This document shows positions 16,919-25,354 of a stretch of DNA of 64,000 bases, piece by piece. A program made the position numbers and the translations under genes. Source of the stretch: Jiangella mangrovi (lineage in GTDB: Bacteria; Actinomycetota; Actinomycetes; Jiangellales; Jiangellaceae); contig NZ_JACHMM010000001.1 of the NCBI RefSeq assembly GCF_014204975.1, positions 6,076,037 through 6,140,036 of the forward strand, read 5' to 3'. The number at the start of each line of letters is the position of its first letter. The first letter of the stretch is position 1. The notes beneath the pieces were generated by a model. It saw only the letters and a list, made by a program, of their open reading frames with translations. It was not told where the DNA came from and searched no databases.

Positions 16919-18100
16919 ATGAAGATCACCTCGGTCGACACGCTCGTCGTCGACTTCTACCGCACCAATCTCGTCATCGTGCGGGTCTCGACCGACGAGG
17001 GCATCGTCGGCCTGGGCGAGGCGACGCTCGAGGGCAAGGAGCGGGCGGTGCAGGGCGCCGTCGCGGAGCTCGCCGAGGCGGTGGTGGGCCTCGACCCGAC
17101 CCGCATCTCCGGCACCGTCCACGAGCTGGCCCGCGACTGGTACTGGCGCGGCGGCCCGGTCATCATGACGGCGCTGAGCTCGCTGGAGATGGCGTTGTGG
17201 GACATCTCCGCCCGCGATCTCGGGGTGCCGGTCTCGCGGCTGTTCGGCGGCCCCACGCGCGACCGGGTCCGCGCCTACGCGAACGGCTGGTTCTCCGGCG
17301 CGGTGACGCCCGAGGACTATGCGGCCGCCGCGCGCCGGACCGTCGAGACCGGCTTCCGCGGGCTCAAGTGGGACCCGTTCGAGAACTACGACCTCACCAT
17401 CTCCACGGCGCAGCTGGACCGCGTCCTCGCGCAGGTCGACGCCGTGCGCTCCGCCGTCGGGCGCCACGTCGAGCTGTTCGTCGAGGGCCACGGCCGCTTC
17501 GACGTCCGGCACGCGGTCCAGATCGCGCGCGAGCTCGCCCCGTTCGAGCCGGTGTGGTTCGAGGAGCCCTGCCCGCCGGACAACCTCGACGCGCTCGCCG
17601 ACATCCGCCGCGCCTCCCCCGTCCCCATCGCCGCCGGAGAGCGCTGGTTCGGCCGGCAGGGCTTCGCTCCCGCGCTGGCCCGCCAGGCGGTGGACTTCGT
17701 GCAGCCCGACGTGACCCATGCCGGCGGCCTCGCCGAGCTGGCCTTCATCTCGACGCTGGCGGCGACGAGCTATGTCGGCTTCGCGCCGCACAATCCCAGC
17801 GGGCCGCTGAGCACCGCGGCGACGCTGCAGCTGGGCGCGGTGCTGCCCAACTTCCGCTACCTGGAGATCATGGCGACCGACGTGCCCTGGCGCCCGCGCA
17901 TCACCAGCGAGCGGCTCACGCTGACGGAGGAGGGCGACGTCATGGTCCCGGCCGGCGTCGGTCTCGGCATCGAGCTCGACCTCGAGGAGATGGCGCGGCA
18001 CCCGTTCACCCCGCGCCCCATGCGGCTGTTCGACGACGCCGTCTACGACATCCGCCCGCCGGACGAGCGGTCCTTCTTCAATCTGGGAGCGAGCGAATGA
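16919..18100 (+). CDS. Sugar-acid (pentonate/galactonate-type) dehydratase, enolase superfamily
   Basis: A 393-residue mandelate racemase/muconate lactonising-type enzyme. The barrel shows the galactonate-dehydratase pattern: Glu189-Gly-His191, Glu215 in FEEPCPPDN, Glu241 in AAGERW as metal ligands, and His291 in APHNPSGP as a likely general acid/base. Family members remove water from D-galactonate, L-arabinonate, D-xylonate or similar acids to give 2-keto-3-deoxy acids. The FAH-family dehydratase and semialdehyde dehydrogenase that follow, both coupled by 4-bp overlaps, point to a five-carbon acid such as L-arabinonate or D-xylonate. The specific acid is inferred from context only. Confidence 0.85.
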   Translation: MKITSVDTLVVDFYRTNLVIVRVSTDEGIVGLGEATLEGKERAVQGAVAELAEAVVGLDPTRISGTVHELARDWYWRGGPVIMTALSSLEMALWDISARDLGVPVSRLFGGPTRDRVRAYANGWFSGAVTPEDYAAAARRTVETGFRGLKWDPFENYDLTISTAQLDRVLAQVDAVRSAVGRHVELFVEGHGRFDVRHAVQIARELAPFEPVWFEEPCPPDNLDALADIRRASPVPIAAGERWFGRQGFAPALARQAVDFVQPDVTHAGGLAELAFISTLAATSYVGFAPHNPSGPLSTAATLQLGAVLPNFRYLEIMATDVPWRPRITSERLTLTEEGDVMVPAGVGLGIELDLEEMARHPFTPRPMRLFDDAVYDIRPPDERSFFNLGASE

Positions 18101-19275
18101 CGCCGTGGTTCGGAACGGCCGCCGAGGCGCTGCCGGACGACGCCGCCGGCAGCGTCCTGGTCGGCCGGATCTGGGATCCCGCCGCCGCCGGACCCTCCCC
18201 CGTCGTCGTGCGCGACGGCGACGTCGTCGACATCAGCGAGCACGTCGCCACCGTGCGTGACCTCTGCGAGCTGCCCGATCCCGCGACGGCCGCCGCCGGA
18301 CTGGCCGGGCGGCGGGTCGGGACCGTCGACGAGCTGCTCGCGAACACCGGCGCCGCCGAGCGCGACCCCGCCCGGCCCTGGTTGCTGGCCCCCGTCGATC
18401 TCCAGGCCCTGAAGGCCGCGGGAGTGACGTTCGCGGTCTCGATGATCGAACGGGTCATCGAGGAGCGGGCCCGCGGGGACCTGACGCTCGCGGCGGACAT
18501 TCGCGGCCGCATGCTCGCCGGCGTGGGCGCGGACTTCCACGACCTGTCGCCCGGCTCCGAGGAGGCGGGACGGCTCAAGGACCTGCTCGTCGCCGAGGGC
18601 GCCTGGAGCCAGTACCTCGAGGTGGGCATCGGTCCCGATGCGGAGATCTTCACCAAGGGCCAGGTCCTGTCCGCCGTCGGCACGGCCGTGCCCGTCGGGG
18701 TGCTCGCCGCGTCGACCTGGAACAACCCCGAGCCGGAGGTGGCGCTGGTCGTGCAGTCCAGCGGCCGGATCATCGGAGCGACCCTCGGCAACGACGTGAA
18801 CCTGCGCGACGTCGAGGGCAGGTCCGCGCTGCTGCTGCCGATGGCCAAGGACAACAACGCCTCCTGCGCGCTGGGGCCGTTCATCCGGCTCTTCGACGAC
18901 CGCTTCGGGCTGGACGACGTGCGCGGGCTGGCGGTCGGACTGCACATCTCCGGCGACGACGGGTTCCGCCTCGACGCGGTCTCGGAGATGTCGCGGATCT
19001 CGCGCGATCCGGAGGCACTCGTGCGCCAGCTGATCGGCCCGCACCACCACTATCCCGACGGCGCCGTCCTGATGCTCGGCACCATGTTCGCGCCGATCCA
19101 GGACCGGGACCGGCCCGGCGAGGGGTTCACGCACAAGCTCGACGACGTCGTCAGGATCGGCTCGCCGGCGCTGGGCACCCTCGTCAACCGGGTCCGGCAC
19201 GCCGAGGACTGCGCGCCGTGGGACTTCGGGATCCGCGCGCTCATGGGCAATCTCGTGCAGAGAGGACTCTTGTGA
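18097..19275 (+). CDS. FAH-family 2-keto-3-deoxy-pentonate dehydratase (AraD1-like)
   Basis: A 392-residue protein with a C-terminal fumarylacetoacetate hydrolase domain: metal-binding TWNNPEPEVALVVQSSG, GNDVNLRDVEGRSALLLPMAKDNN, and GLDDVRGLAVGLHISGDDG. The N-terminal ~170 residues include the helical MIERVIEERARGDL segment seen in 2-keto-3-deoxy-D-arabinonate dehydratases of archaea and bacteria. The expected reaction is 2-keto-3-deoxypentonate to 2-oxoglutarate semialdehyde plus water. The ATG overlaps the upstream stop (ATGA) and the stop overlaps the next GTG. Context strongly supports the pathway role; the enzyme could also accept other keto-deoxy acids. Confidence 0.8.
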   Translation: MTPWFGTAAEALPDDAAGSVLVGRIWDPAAAGPSPVVVRDGDVVDISEHVATVRDLCELPDPATAAAGLAGRRVGTVDELLANTGAAERDPARPWLLAPVDLQALKAAGVTFAVSMIERVIEERARGDLTLAADIRGRMLAGVGADFHDLSPGSEEAGRLKDLLVAEGAWSQYLEVGIGPDAEIFTKGQVLSAVGTAVPVGVLAASTWNNPEPEVALVVQSSGRIIGATLGNDVNLRDVEGRSALLLPMAKDNNASCALGPFIRLFDDRFGLDDVRGLAVGLHISGDDGFRLDAVSEMSRISRDPEALVRQLIGPHHHYPDGAVLMLGTMFAPIQDRDRPGEGFTHKLDDVVRIGSPALGTLVNRVRHAEDCAPWDFGIRALMGNLVQRGLL

Positions 19276-20798
19276 ACGCCGTCAGCACCGTCGATCCGAG
19301 GGACGGCCGGAGTCGCGAGACCGGGCTGCACGAGACGACCGGCAGCGAGCTGGACGCCCTGCTGGCCGCCGCGGCTGCGGCGGCGGACCCGCTCACCGCC
19401 GCAGGACGTCGCGGCCGGGCCCGGCTGCTCGACGCCGTGGCGGCCGCGCTGGAGTCGCGCCGCGACGACCTCGTGGCGGCGGCGTCGTCCGAGACCGGGC
19501 TGGGCCGCGACCGCCTCGCCTCCGAGCTCACCAGGTCGGCGCTGCAGTTCCGGATGTTCGCCGACGTCGTGCGCGACGGCGGGTACCTCGAAGCCGCCAT
19601 CGACCATGCGGCCGACACTCCGCTGGGCCCGGCGCCGGACGTGCGCCGGATGCTCGTGCCCCTGGGTCCGGTCGCCGTCTTCGGCGCCAGCAACTTCCCG
19701 TTCGCCTTCTCGGTCGCCGGCGGCGACACGGCCGCCGCGCTGGCCGCCGGCTGCCCCGTCGTGGTGAAGGCGCACCCGTCGCACCCGCTGACCTCGCAGG
19801 TCTCGGCCGACGTGATCGCCGCGGCCGTACGTGGCGCCGGCGGACCCGACGGGGCCCTGGGCATTGTCCACGGGCAGGACGCCGGGCTGGCACTGGTGCG
19901 CCATCCCGCCGTACGAGCGGCCGCGTTGACGGGGTCCGTCGGGGCGGCCCGCGCCATCCAGGCCGCCATCGACGAGCGCGACGACCCGATCCCGCTTTAC
20001 GGCGAGCTCAGCAGCGTGAACCCGATCGTCATCCTGCCCGCCGCGGCGGCCGAGCGGGGCGAACAGATCGCCGCCGGGCTCTTCGCCTCGTTCACCGGCT
20101 CCGCCGGCCAGCTCTGCACCAAGCCGGGACTGGCCTTCGTCCCCTCCGATCCCGCCGGCGACCAACTCGTCGAGGCCTTGCGCGCCCGGGTCGCCACGGC
20201 CGGTGGCGCGGTGCTGCTGAACGAGCGGATCCGCGACGCGTTCACCGCCCGCGAGGCCGCCCTCGAGCAGGCGGGCGCCCGAGTTCTCGCCAGGCCGGAC
20301 GTCCGGTCGCCGGAGGGTTTCGGCGTGGCACCGGTGCTGCTGGAGACCGACGTCACCCAGCTGTCCGCGCAGATCGCCGAGGAGTGCTTCGGCCCGCTCG
20401 TCATCGCCGTCCGCTACGACGATCCCGCCGGCCTCGACGCGGCGCTCGCCACCGTTCCCCCGTCACTCACCGGGTCGATCCACGCCGGTGAGCAGGACGA
20501 CCACGACACCGTCCGCCACCTCAGCACCCTGTTCGCGGCCCGCACCGGCCGCATCGTCTTCGACGGCTTCCCCACCGGCGTCCGGGTCTCGTGGGCGCAG
20601 CACCACGGCGGTCCCTGGCCCGCCACCAACACCGTGCACACGTCCGTGGGCGCCACCTCGATACGCCGCTTCCTGCGCCCGCTGGCCTGGCAGGACGCGG
20701 CCGGCTGGATCCTGCCCCAGGAGCTCAGGGACGGCTACACCGAGATCTCCAGGCGGGTCGACGGCCGGGTCGAACCGGGGCGTCCCGGCACCTCGTAG
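19272..20798 (+). CDS. 2-oxoglutarate semialdehyde (2,5-dioxopentanoate) dehydrogenase
   Basis: A 508-residue aldehyde dehydrogenase of the ketoglutarate-semialdehyde subfamily. Landmarks are FGASNFPFAFSVAGGD, VKAHPSHPLTS, the general base Glu245 in GELSSVNPIV and the nucleophile Cys282 in SAGQLCTKPG; the C-terminus has FDGFPTGVRVSWAQHHGGP, typical of KGSADH. It oxidises 2,5-dioxopentanoate to 2-oxoglutarate with NAD(P), the last step of Weimberg-type pentose oxidation. The GTG at 19272 overlaps the upstream stop by 4 bp and has an AGAGGA site; a longer in-frame start at 19218 overlaps that gene and is not preferred. It ends the operon, with a convergent LacI gene 19 bp away. Confidence 0.88.
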   Translation: MNAVSTVDPRDGRSRETGLHETTGSELDALLAAAAAAADPLTAAGRRGRARLLDAVAAALESRRDDLVAAASSETGLGRDRLASELTRSALQFRMFADVVRDGGYLEAAIDHAADTPLGPAPDVRRMLVPLGPVAVFGASNFPFAFSVAGGDTAAALAAGCPVVVKAHPSHPLTSQVSADVIAAAVRGAGGPDGALGIVHGQDAGLALVRHPAVRAAALTGSVGAARAIQAAIDERDDPIPLYGELSSVNPIVILPAAAAERGEQIAAGLFASFTGSAGQLCTKPGLAFVPSDPAGDQLVEALRARVATAGGAVLLNERIRDAFTAREAALEQAGARVLARPDVRSPEGFGVAPVLLETDVTQLSAQIAEECFGPLVIAVRYDDPAGLDAALATVPPSLTGSIHAGEQDDHDTVRHLSTLFAARTGRIVFDGFPTGVRVSWAQHHGGPWPATNTVHTSVGATSIRRFLRPLAWQDAAGWILPQELRDGYTEISRRVDGRVEPGRPGTS

Positions 20799-20817
20799 CG
20801 CGCGGGTGCGCCGGAGC

Positions 20818-21870
20818 TCAGCGGGTCGACTCGCGCAGGATCAACTGCGCGTTCACGATGGTCGTCGCCGGGTCCGGCGCATCCGTCCCGCCGTCGCCCG
20901 CGGCGGCGATGCGGTGCTCCAGCAGCTCGAGGACCCGATCGGCCATGGCGTCGTTGCCCGGCTCGACGGACGACAGCCGCGGCACGAGGAACTCCGTCTC
21001 CTCGCCGTTGTCGAAGCCGATCACCTGCACCTCGCCGGGCACGTCGACCCGCAGGTCGGCCAGGGCCCGCAGCACACCCATCGCGGCAGCGTCGGTCAGC
21101 GCGAAGACCCCGTCGTACGCGACGCCGGACTCGTGCAGCCGCTTCAGGCCGCGGGCCCCGGACGCGGGATCGAAGGACTCGACCTCGATCACCAGCCGCT
21201 CGTCGACCTCGATGCCGAGCTCGGCGTGCGCCTGTCGATAGCCGCGGGTCCGCAGCGACGGCATGTCGTCGACGTGGTCGTCGTGCCGGCCGCCGATGAC
21301 GGCGACGCGGCGCGACCCGGTCGTGAGCAACTGCCGGGTGGCCTGGCGGGCGCCGCCGACGTTGTCCATCATGACGTGGTCGAACGTCGCCGGGACCGGC
21401 CGCTCTCCGATGAACACGACCGGGGTCTCGAACCGCAGCTGGTCCAGGTCGGCGGCGTCGACCCGCAACGGGCTGATGACGACACCGTCGTACATGCGCA
21501 GCCGGCCGAACGAGATGGCCTCGAGCTCGCGCTCGGCGTCGCCCCCGGTGCGCTCGACCACGAGGTGCAGCCCGCGCTTCTCGACCCCCTTGGCGAGCCG
21601 GCCGGCCAGTTGGGCGTAGTACGGCCGGTCGATGTCCGGGACGATCAGGCCGACGGCGCCCGTGCGGCCGGCTCGCAGGTGGCGTGCGGCGAGGTTCACC
21701 TGGTAGCCGAGCCTCGTGATGGTCGCGAGCACCCGCAGCCGGGTCTCCGCGCTCACGCCGGGCCGGCCGTTGATGACGTTGGACACCGTCATGGCCGACA
21801 CGCCGGCCTCACGGGCCACATCGATCATTCGCACCACGGGCCCATCATCCCGTGCTGTCGCGCCGATCAC
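20818..21870 (-). CDS. LacI-family transcriptional regulator of the arabinoside operon
   Basis: A 350-residue LacI/GalR repressor. The helix-turn-helix (MIDVAREAGVSAMTVSNVIN) begins at residue 15, so the true start may be GTG 21837 or ATG 21828 rather than GTG 21870; none has a clear ribosome site. The effector domain follows (AVGLIVPDIDRPYYAQLAGRL, VQVIGFDNGEETEFLVPRLSSVEP). It is 15 bp downstream of the GH51 gene on the same strand and likely the last gene of the transporter/GH51 operon. It is related to but distinct from the LacI at 26980. Confidence 0.88.
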   Translation of the reverse strand: MIGATARDDGPVVRMIDVAREAGVSAMTVSNVINGRPGVSAETRLRVLATITRLGYQVNLAARHLRAGRTGAVGLIVPDIDRPYYAQLAGRLAKGVEKRGLHLVVERTGGDAERELEAISFGRLRMYDGVVISPLRVDAADLDQLRFETPVVFIGERPVPATFDHVMMDNVGGARQATRQLLTTGSRRVAVIGGRHDDHVDDMPSLRTRGYRQAHAELGIEVDERLVIEVESFDPASGARGLKRLHESGVAYDGVFALTDAAAMGVLRALADLRVDVPGEVQVIGFDNGEETEFLVPRLSSVEPGNDAMADRVLELLEHRIAAAGDGGTDAPDPATTIVNAQLILRESTR

Positions 21871-21885
21871 GAACCATGGGGGCCG

Positions 21886-23394
21886 TCATCCGAGCGTCAG
21901 GGCCGTCCACGAGACCGGCGGGAGGGTGATCGTCACCGTGCCGTCGGTCAGCGCCGCGGTCGGGTTGGCCGCCGGCCGCACGCGGTCCTGCTGCTCGAGC
22001 GTGTTGGCCGCGTGCGGGTCCTTGTCGCTCAGCGTCCAGGCGTCCCGGACGCCGACCCCGCCGAGCATGCGCACGTCGATCTCGATCTCGGCCGGCGACT
22101 CCTCGTCGCGGTTGACGAGGAAGACGGCGGTGGCGCCGCTGCCGCCGTCGTGCGTCGCCACCGCGTCGACGACGGTGGCCTCGCCGTGCTGCGCCGAGAC
22201 GTAGGCCGGGCTGTCCAGCTTCACCTCGAGCGCCTCTCCCCGGGCCAGCCGCGAGGTGAGCGCGAACGGGTAGAACGTGGTCTGCCGCCAGGCCGGCCCG
22301 CCGGGCTCGGTCATGATCGGCGCGATGACGTTCACCAGCTGGGCGAGACTCGCGGACGTGACCCGGTCGGCGTGCCTGAGCAGCGAGATGAGCAGGTTGC
22401 CGAAGACCACCGCGTCCATGGCCGAGTACGTGTTCTCGAGCAGCCGCGGCGCGATCGGCCAGTCGTCGAGGCCGGTGTGCCGCTCGCCCTGGTACCGCGA
22501 CTGGTACCAGACGTTCCACTCGTCGAACGAGATGTACATGGTCTTCGTGCTGCGCCGCTCCGCCTTCACGTGGTCGGCCGTCGCCGCGACCGAGTCGATG
22601 AACCGGTCCATGTTCACCGCGGAGGCGAGGAAGCTGGCGTAGTCGCCGTCCTTCGGCTCGTAGTAGGCGTGGCACGAGATGTAGTCGACCTCGTCGTAGG
22701 TCGCCTCGAGCACCGTCCGCTCCCAGCTGCCGAACGTCGCCATCTGCGCGCTGGAGCTGCCGCAGACGACGAGCTCGAGGTCGGGATCGAGCTGGCGCAT
22801 CGCGCGGGCGGCCTTGCCGGCGACGCTCGCGTACTCGTCGGCCGTGCCGTGACCCAGCTGCCAGGCGCCGTCCATCTCGTTGCCCAGGCACCACATCCGG
22901 ATGTCGTGCGGGGCCGGCACGCCGTTGGCGATGCGCAGGTCCGAGAGCCGGGTGCCCGCAGGGACGTTGGCGTACTCGAGGACGTCCAGGGCCTCCTGGA
23001 CGCCGCGCGTCCCGAGGTTCACGGCGTACATGAGCTCGCTGCCGACCTTGCGCAGCCACCCGGCGAACTCGTCCAGGCCGACCTCGTTGGTCTCGGTCGA
23101 GTGCCAGGCCAGGTCCAGCCGCCGGGGTCGCTGGTCGCGGGGCCCGATCCCGTCCTCCCACCGGTAGCCCGAGACGAAGTTGCCGCCGGGATAGCGGATG
23201 GTGGACACGCCGAGTTCGCGGACCAGCGCGATGACGTCCTCGCGGTACCCCTGGTCGTCCGCCGTCGGGTGTCCGGGCTCGTAGATCCCGTCGTAGACGC
23301 AGCGGCCCAGGTGCTCGACGAACGAGCCGAACAGGCGGCGGTTGACCGGCCCCACGGTGAAGTAGGGGTCGATGGTCAGATGAGCGCGGTTCAT
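21886..23394 (-). CDS. GH51 alpha-L-arabinofuranosidase, cytosolic
   Basis: A 502-residue protein with no signal peptide. The clan-A barrel has the acid/base Glu173 in CLGNEMDGAW and the nucleophile Glu292 in ISFDEWNVW, both standard for GH51, plus RLFGSFVEHLGRCVYDGIYEP and IRYPGGNFVSGY at the N-terminus and a C-terminal beta-sandwich ending LPPVSWTALTLG. It hydrolyses terminal non-reducing alpha-L-arabinofuranosyl residues from imported arabino- or arabinoxylo-oligosaccharides. AAGAGGATC precedes the ATG. The operon (binding protein, two permeases, GH51, LacI) is a typical arabinoside uptake unit, comparable to araNPQ-abfA. Confidence in the family is very high. Confidence 0.95.
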   Translation of the reverse strand: MNRAHLTIDPYFTVGPVNRRLFGSFVEHLGRCVYDGIYEPGHPTADDQGYREDVIALVRELGVSTIRYPGGNFVSGYRWEDGIGPRDQRPRRLDLAWHSTETNEVGLDEFAGWLRKVGSELMYAVNLGTRGVQEALDVLEYANVPAGTRLSDLRIANGVPAPHDIRMWCLGNEMDGAWQLGHGTADEYASVAGKAARAMRQLDPDLELVVCGSSSAQMATFGSWERTVLEATYDEVDYISCHAYYEPKDGDYASFLASAVNMDRFIDSVAATADHVKAERRSTKTMYISFDEWNVWYQSRYQGERHTGLDDWPIAPRLLENTYSAMDAVVFGNLLISLLRHADRVTSASLAQLVNVIAPIMTEPGGPAWRQTTFYPFALTSRLARGEALEVKLDSPAYVSAQHGEATVVDAVATHDGGSGATAVFLVNRDEESPAEIEIDVRMLGGVGVRDAWTLSDKDPHAANTLEQQDRVRPAANPTAALTDGTVTITLPPVSWTALTLG

Positions 23395-23440
23395 GATCCT
23401 CTTGGTGGTCGATGGGGCGGGGGCGCAGATGCGAGCCGGC

Positions 23441-24325
23441 CTATTTCAGGCTGCCGATGGCCAGGCCTCCCCGCCAATGGCGCTGCAGGGTGAGGAAGGC
23501 GATGATGAGGGGGATCACGGACACGAGCGAGCCCATGATGATGATGCTCCACAGCGAGGTGCCGCCGGCGTTGTTCGCCGAGGCGACCCCCTGCCACTGT
23601 CCGATGCCGACGATCACCGGGTACAGGTCGTTGTCGGAAAGCATCGCCAGCGGCAGGAAGTAGTTGTTCCAGGTCGCCACGATCGACAGCAGCAGGACCG
23701 TGACGATCGCCGGCCGCATCAGCGGCAGCGCGACCTGCAGGAACGAACGCGCCTCGCCGGCGCCGTCGACACGGGCGGCGTCGAGCAGCTCGTCGGGCAC
23801 CGCGTCGCGCGCGTAGACGTGCATCAGGTAGACGCCGAACGGGTTGAGCAGCGACGGCAGGATCACCGCCCAGATCGTGTTCGTCAGCCCCAGGCCGGAG
23901 AACATGATGAACGTCGGGATCACCAGGGCCGTGGACGGCACCATCACGGCGCCCAGCAGGACGGCGAAGCTGAACCGCCGGCCGGCGAAGCGGTACTTCG
24001 CGAAGCCGTAGCCGGCCAGCACCGCCAGCGCGGTGGCGCCGAGGCCGCCGACGAACGCGTAGAGCACGGAGTTGAGCAGCCAGCGCGCGTAGATGCCGCC
24101 GCTGTAGGTGAACAGCTCCCGGAGGTTGCCGACGAAGTCGATGTCGTCGGCGAACCACAGGGCGTTGCCGCCGCCGAAGAGCCCGGCGGCGTCCTTCGAG
24201 CTGTTGACGATGACCCACCAGAAGGGCACGAGGAAGTACACGAGCAGGAACCCGAGCAGGACCTGCAGCGGCAGGTAGCGCTGTGGGCGTCGGCGACGTG
24301 CGGCGACGTCGATGCTGGCGGTCAT
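23441..24325 (-). CDS. CUT1 sugar ABC transporter permease (AraQ/MalG-like)
   Basis: A 294-residue permease with six predicted membrane spans. The EAA loop is DAARVDGAGEARSFLQVALP and the C-terminus QRHWRGGLAIGSLK is typical. The start MTASID at 24325 overlaps the upstream permease stop by 4 bp (ATGA); longer in-frame readings would overlap that gene. It pairs with the permease at 24322-25269 to import arabino-oligosaccharides, judging from the downstream GH51 gene. No ATPase gene is present in the operon. Confidence 0.9.
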   Translation of the reverse strand: MTASIDVAARRRRPQRYLPLQVLLGFLLVYFLVPFWWVIVNSSKDAAGLFGGGNALWFADDIDFVGNLRELFTYSGGIYARWLLNSVLYAFVGGLGATALAVLAGYGFAKYRFAGRRFSFAVLLGAVMVPSTALVIPTFIMFSGLGLTNTIWAVILPSLLNPFGVYLMHVYARDAVPDELLDAARVDGAGEARSFLQVALPLMRPAIVTVLLLSIVATWNNYFLPLAMLSDNDLYPVIVGIGQWQGVASANNAGGTSLWSIIIMGSLVSVIPLIIAFLTLQRHWRGGLAIGSLK

Positions 24326-25269
24326 GAGAGGAAGCTCCCCCGCTTGCGGGTGGCGAACAGGAAGATGTAGACGCAGACGAAGACCACGCCCCCGAGCGCG
24401 AACGAGATCGCCGACCCGTAGTTGAAGTTCGCCAGCCCGAACGCCTGCTGGTACGCGTACATGTTGGGGGTGAAGTCCGGTCCGATGGTGCCGGCGGCGA
24501 GGTCGCGCAGGATCTGTGGCTCGTTGAAGAACTGCAGGGTTCCGATCAGCGCGAAAACGAGGATCAGGACCAGCGCGGGCGTGATCAGCGGGACCTTGAT
24601 CCGCAAGACGATCTGCCAGCTGCTCGCGCCGTCGATCCGGGCGGCCTCGTACAGGGTCGGGTCGATCCCCTGCAGGGCGGCGTACAGGATGATCATGTAG
24701 TAGCCGGCCCATTGCCACGTGACGATGTTGAGCAGGCCGTAGAAGACCAGGTCGTTGCTGAGGAAGTCCGGAGCCGAGGCGCCGAACAACCCGAAGATGT
24801 CCCCCAGCGGCCCGAAGTTCTTGCTGTACAGGAATCCCCACATGAGTGCGCCGATGACAGCGGGGATCGCATACGGCAGGAAGATCATCAGCCGCGAGAA
24901 GCGCGCGAAGGACGACGTGACCATGTCGAGGATGAGCGCCATCGCGAGCGAGATGAGCATCTGCACGGGGATCAGCACGAGCGAGAAGCGGACCACGAAC
25001 CAGGCGCCGTCGAGGAAGCTCGGGTCGGTGAAGGCCTTCGCGTAGTTGCCGAGGAAGACGAAGCTCGTGCCGCCGATCATCGCCTTCCGGAACAGGCTGA
25101 GGTAGAGGGCGTACGCGAGCGGCGCGACGAGGAAGGCGAGGAAGACGAGACCGAACGGCCCGACGAAGATCCAGCCGATCAGCTGCTCGCGGAGGGGCAC
25201 CTTCCGCGCTCCGCGTCTGGTCTTCTTCTCGATGTACGGCGGTGGTGTCTCGGTGATCTGCAGGGTCAT
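24322..25269 (-). CDS. CUT1 sugar ABC transporter permease (AraP/MalF-like)
   Basis: A 315-residue permease with a basic cytosolic N-terminus (KKTRRGARKVPLREQ) and six membrane spans. The EAA loop is EAARIDGASSWQIVLRIKVP. It is separated from the binding-protein gene by 85 bp that include a GC-rich hairpin, and it overlaps the next permease by 4 bp. The assignment rests on family motifs and operon position. Confidence 0.9.
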   Translation of the reverse strand: MTLQITETPPPYIEKKTRRGARKVPLREQLIGWIFVGPFGLVFLAFLVAPLAYALYLSLFRKAMIGGTSFVFLGNYAKAFTDPSFLDGAWFVVRFSLVLIPVQMLISLAMALILDMVTSSFARFSRLMIFLPYAIPAVIGALMWGFLYSKNFGPLGDIFGLFGASAPDFLSNDLVFYGLLNIVTWQWAGYYMIILYAALQGIDPTLYEAARIDGASSWQIVLRIKVPLITPALVLILVFALIGTLQFFNEPQILRDLAAGTIGPDFTPNMYAYQQAFGLANFNYGSAISFALGGVVFVCVYIFLFATRKRGSFLS

Positions 25270-25307
25270 GCTCGTGCTCCGGAGGTCAGTGGGCGGCGGG
25301 TTGGACG

Positions 25308-25346
25308 GGCGGGGCCGGCGCGCCCTGCGGACGCACCGGCCCCGCC
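25308..25346 (-). terminator. Intercistronic stem-loop after arabinoside binding-protein gene
   Basis: GGCGGGGCCGG and CCGGCCCCGCC make a perfect 11-bp stem with a 17-base loop, placed between the binding-protein stop (25355) and the first permease (25269). It probably acts as an attenuator or mRNA-stabilising hairpin giving more binding protein than permease. Confidence 0.5.
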
Positions 25347-25354
25347 ACCGTCGG

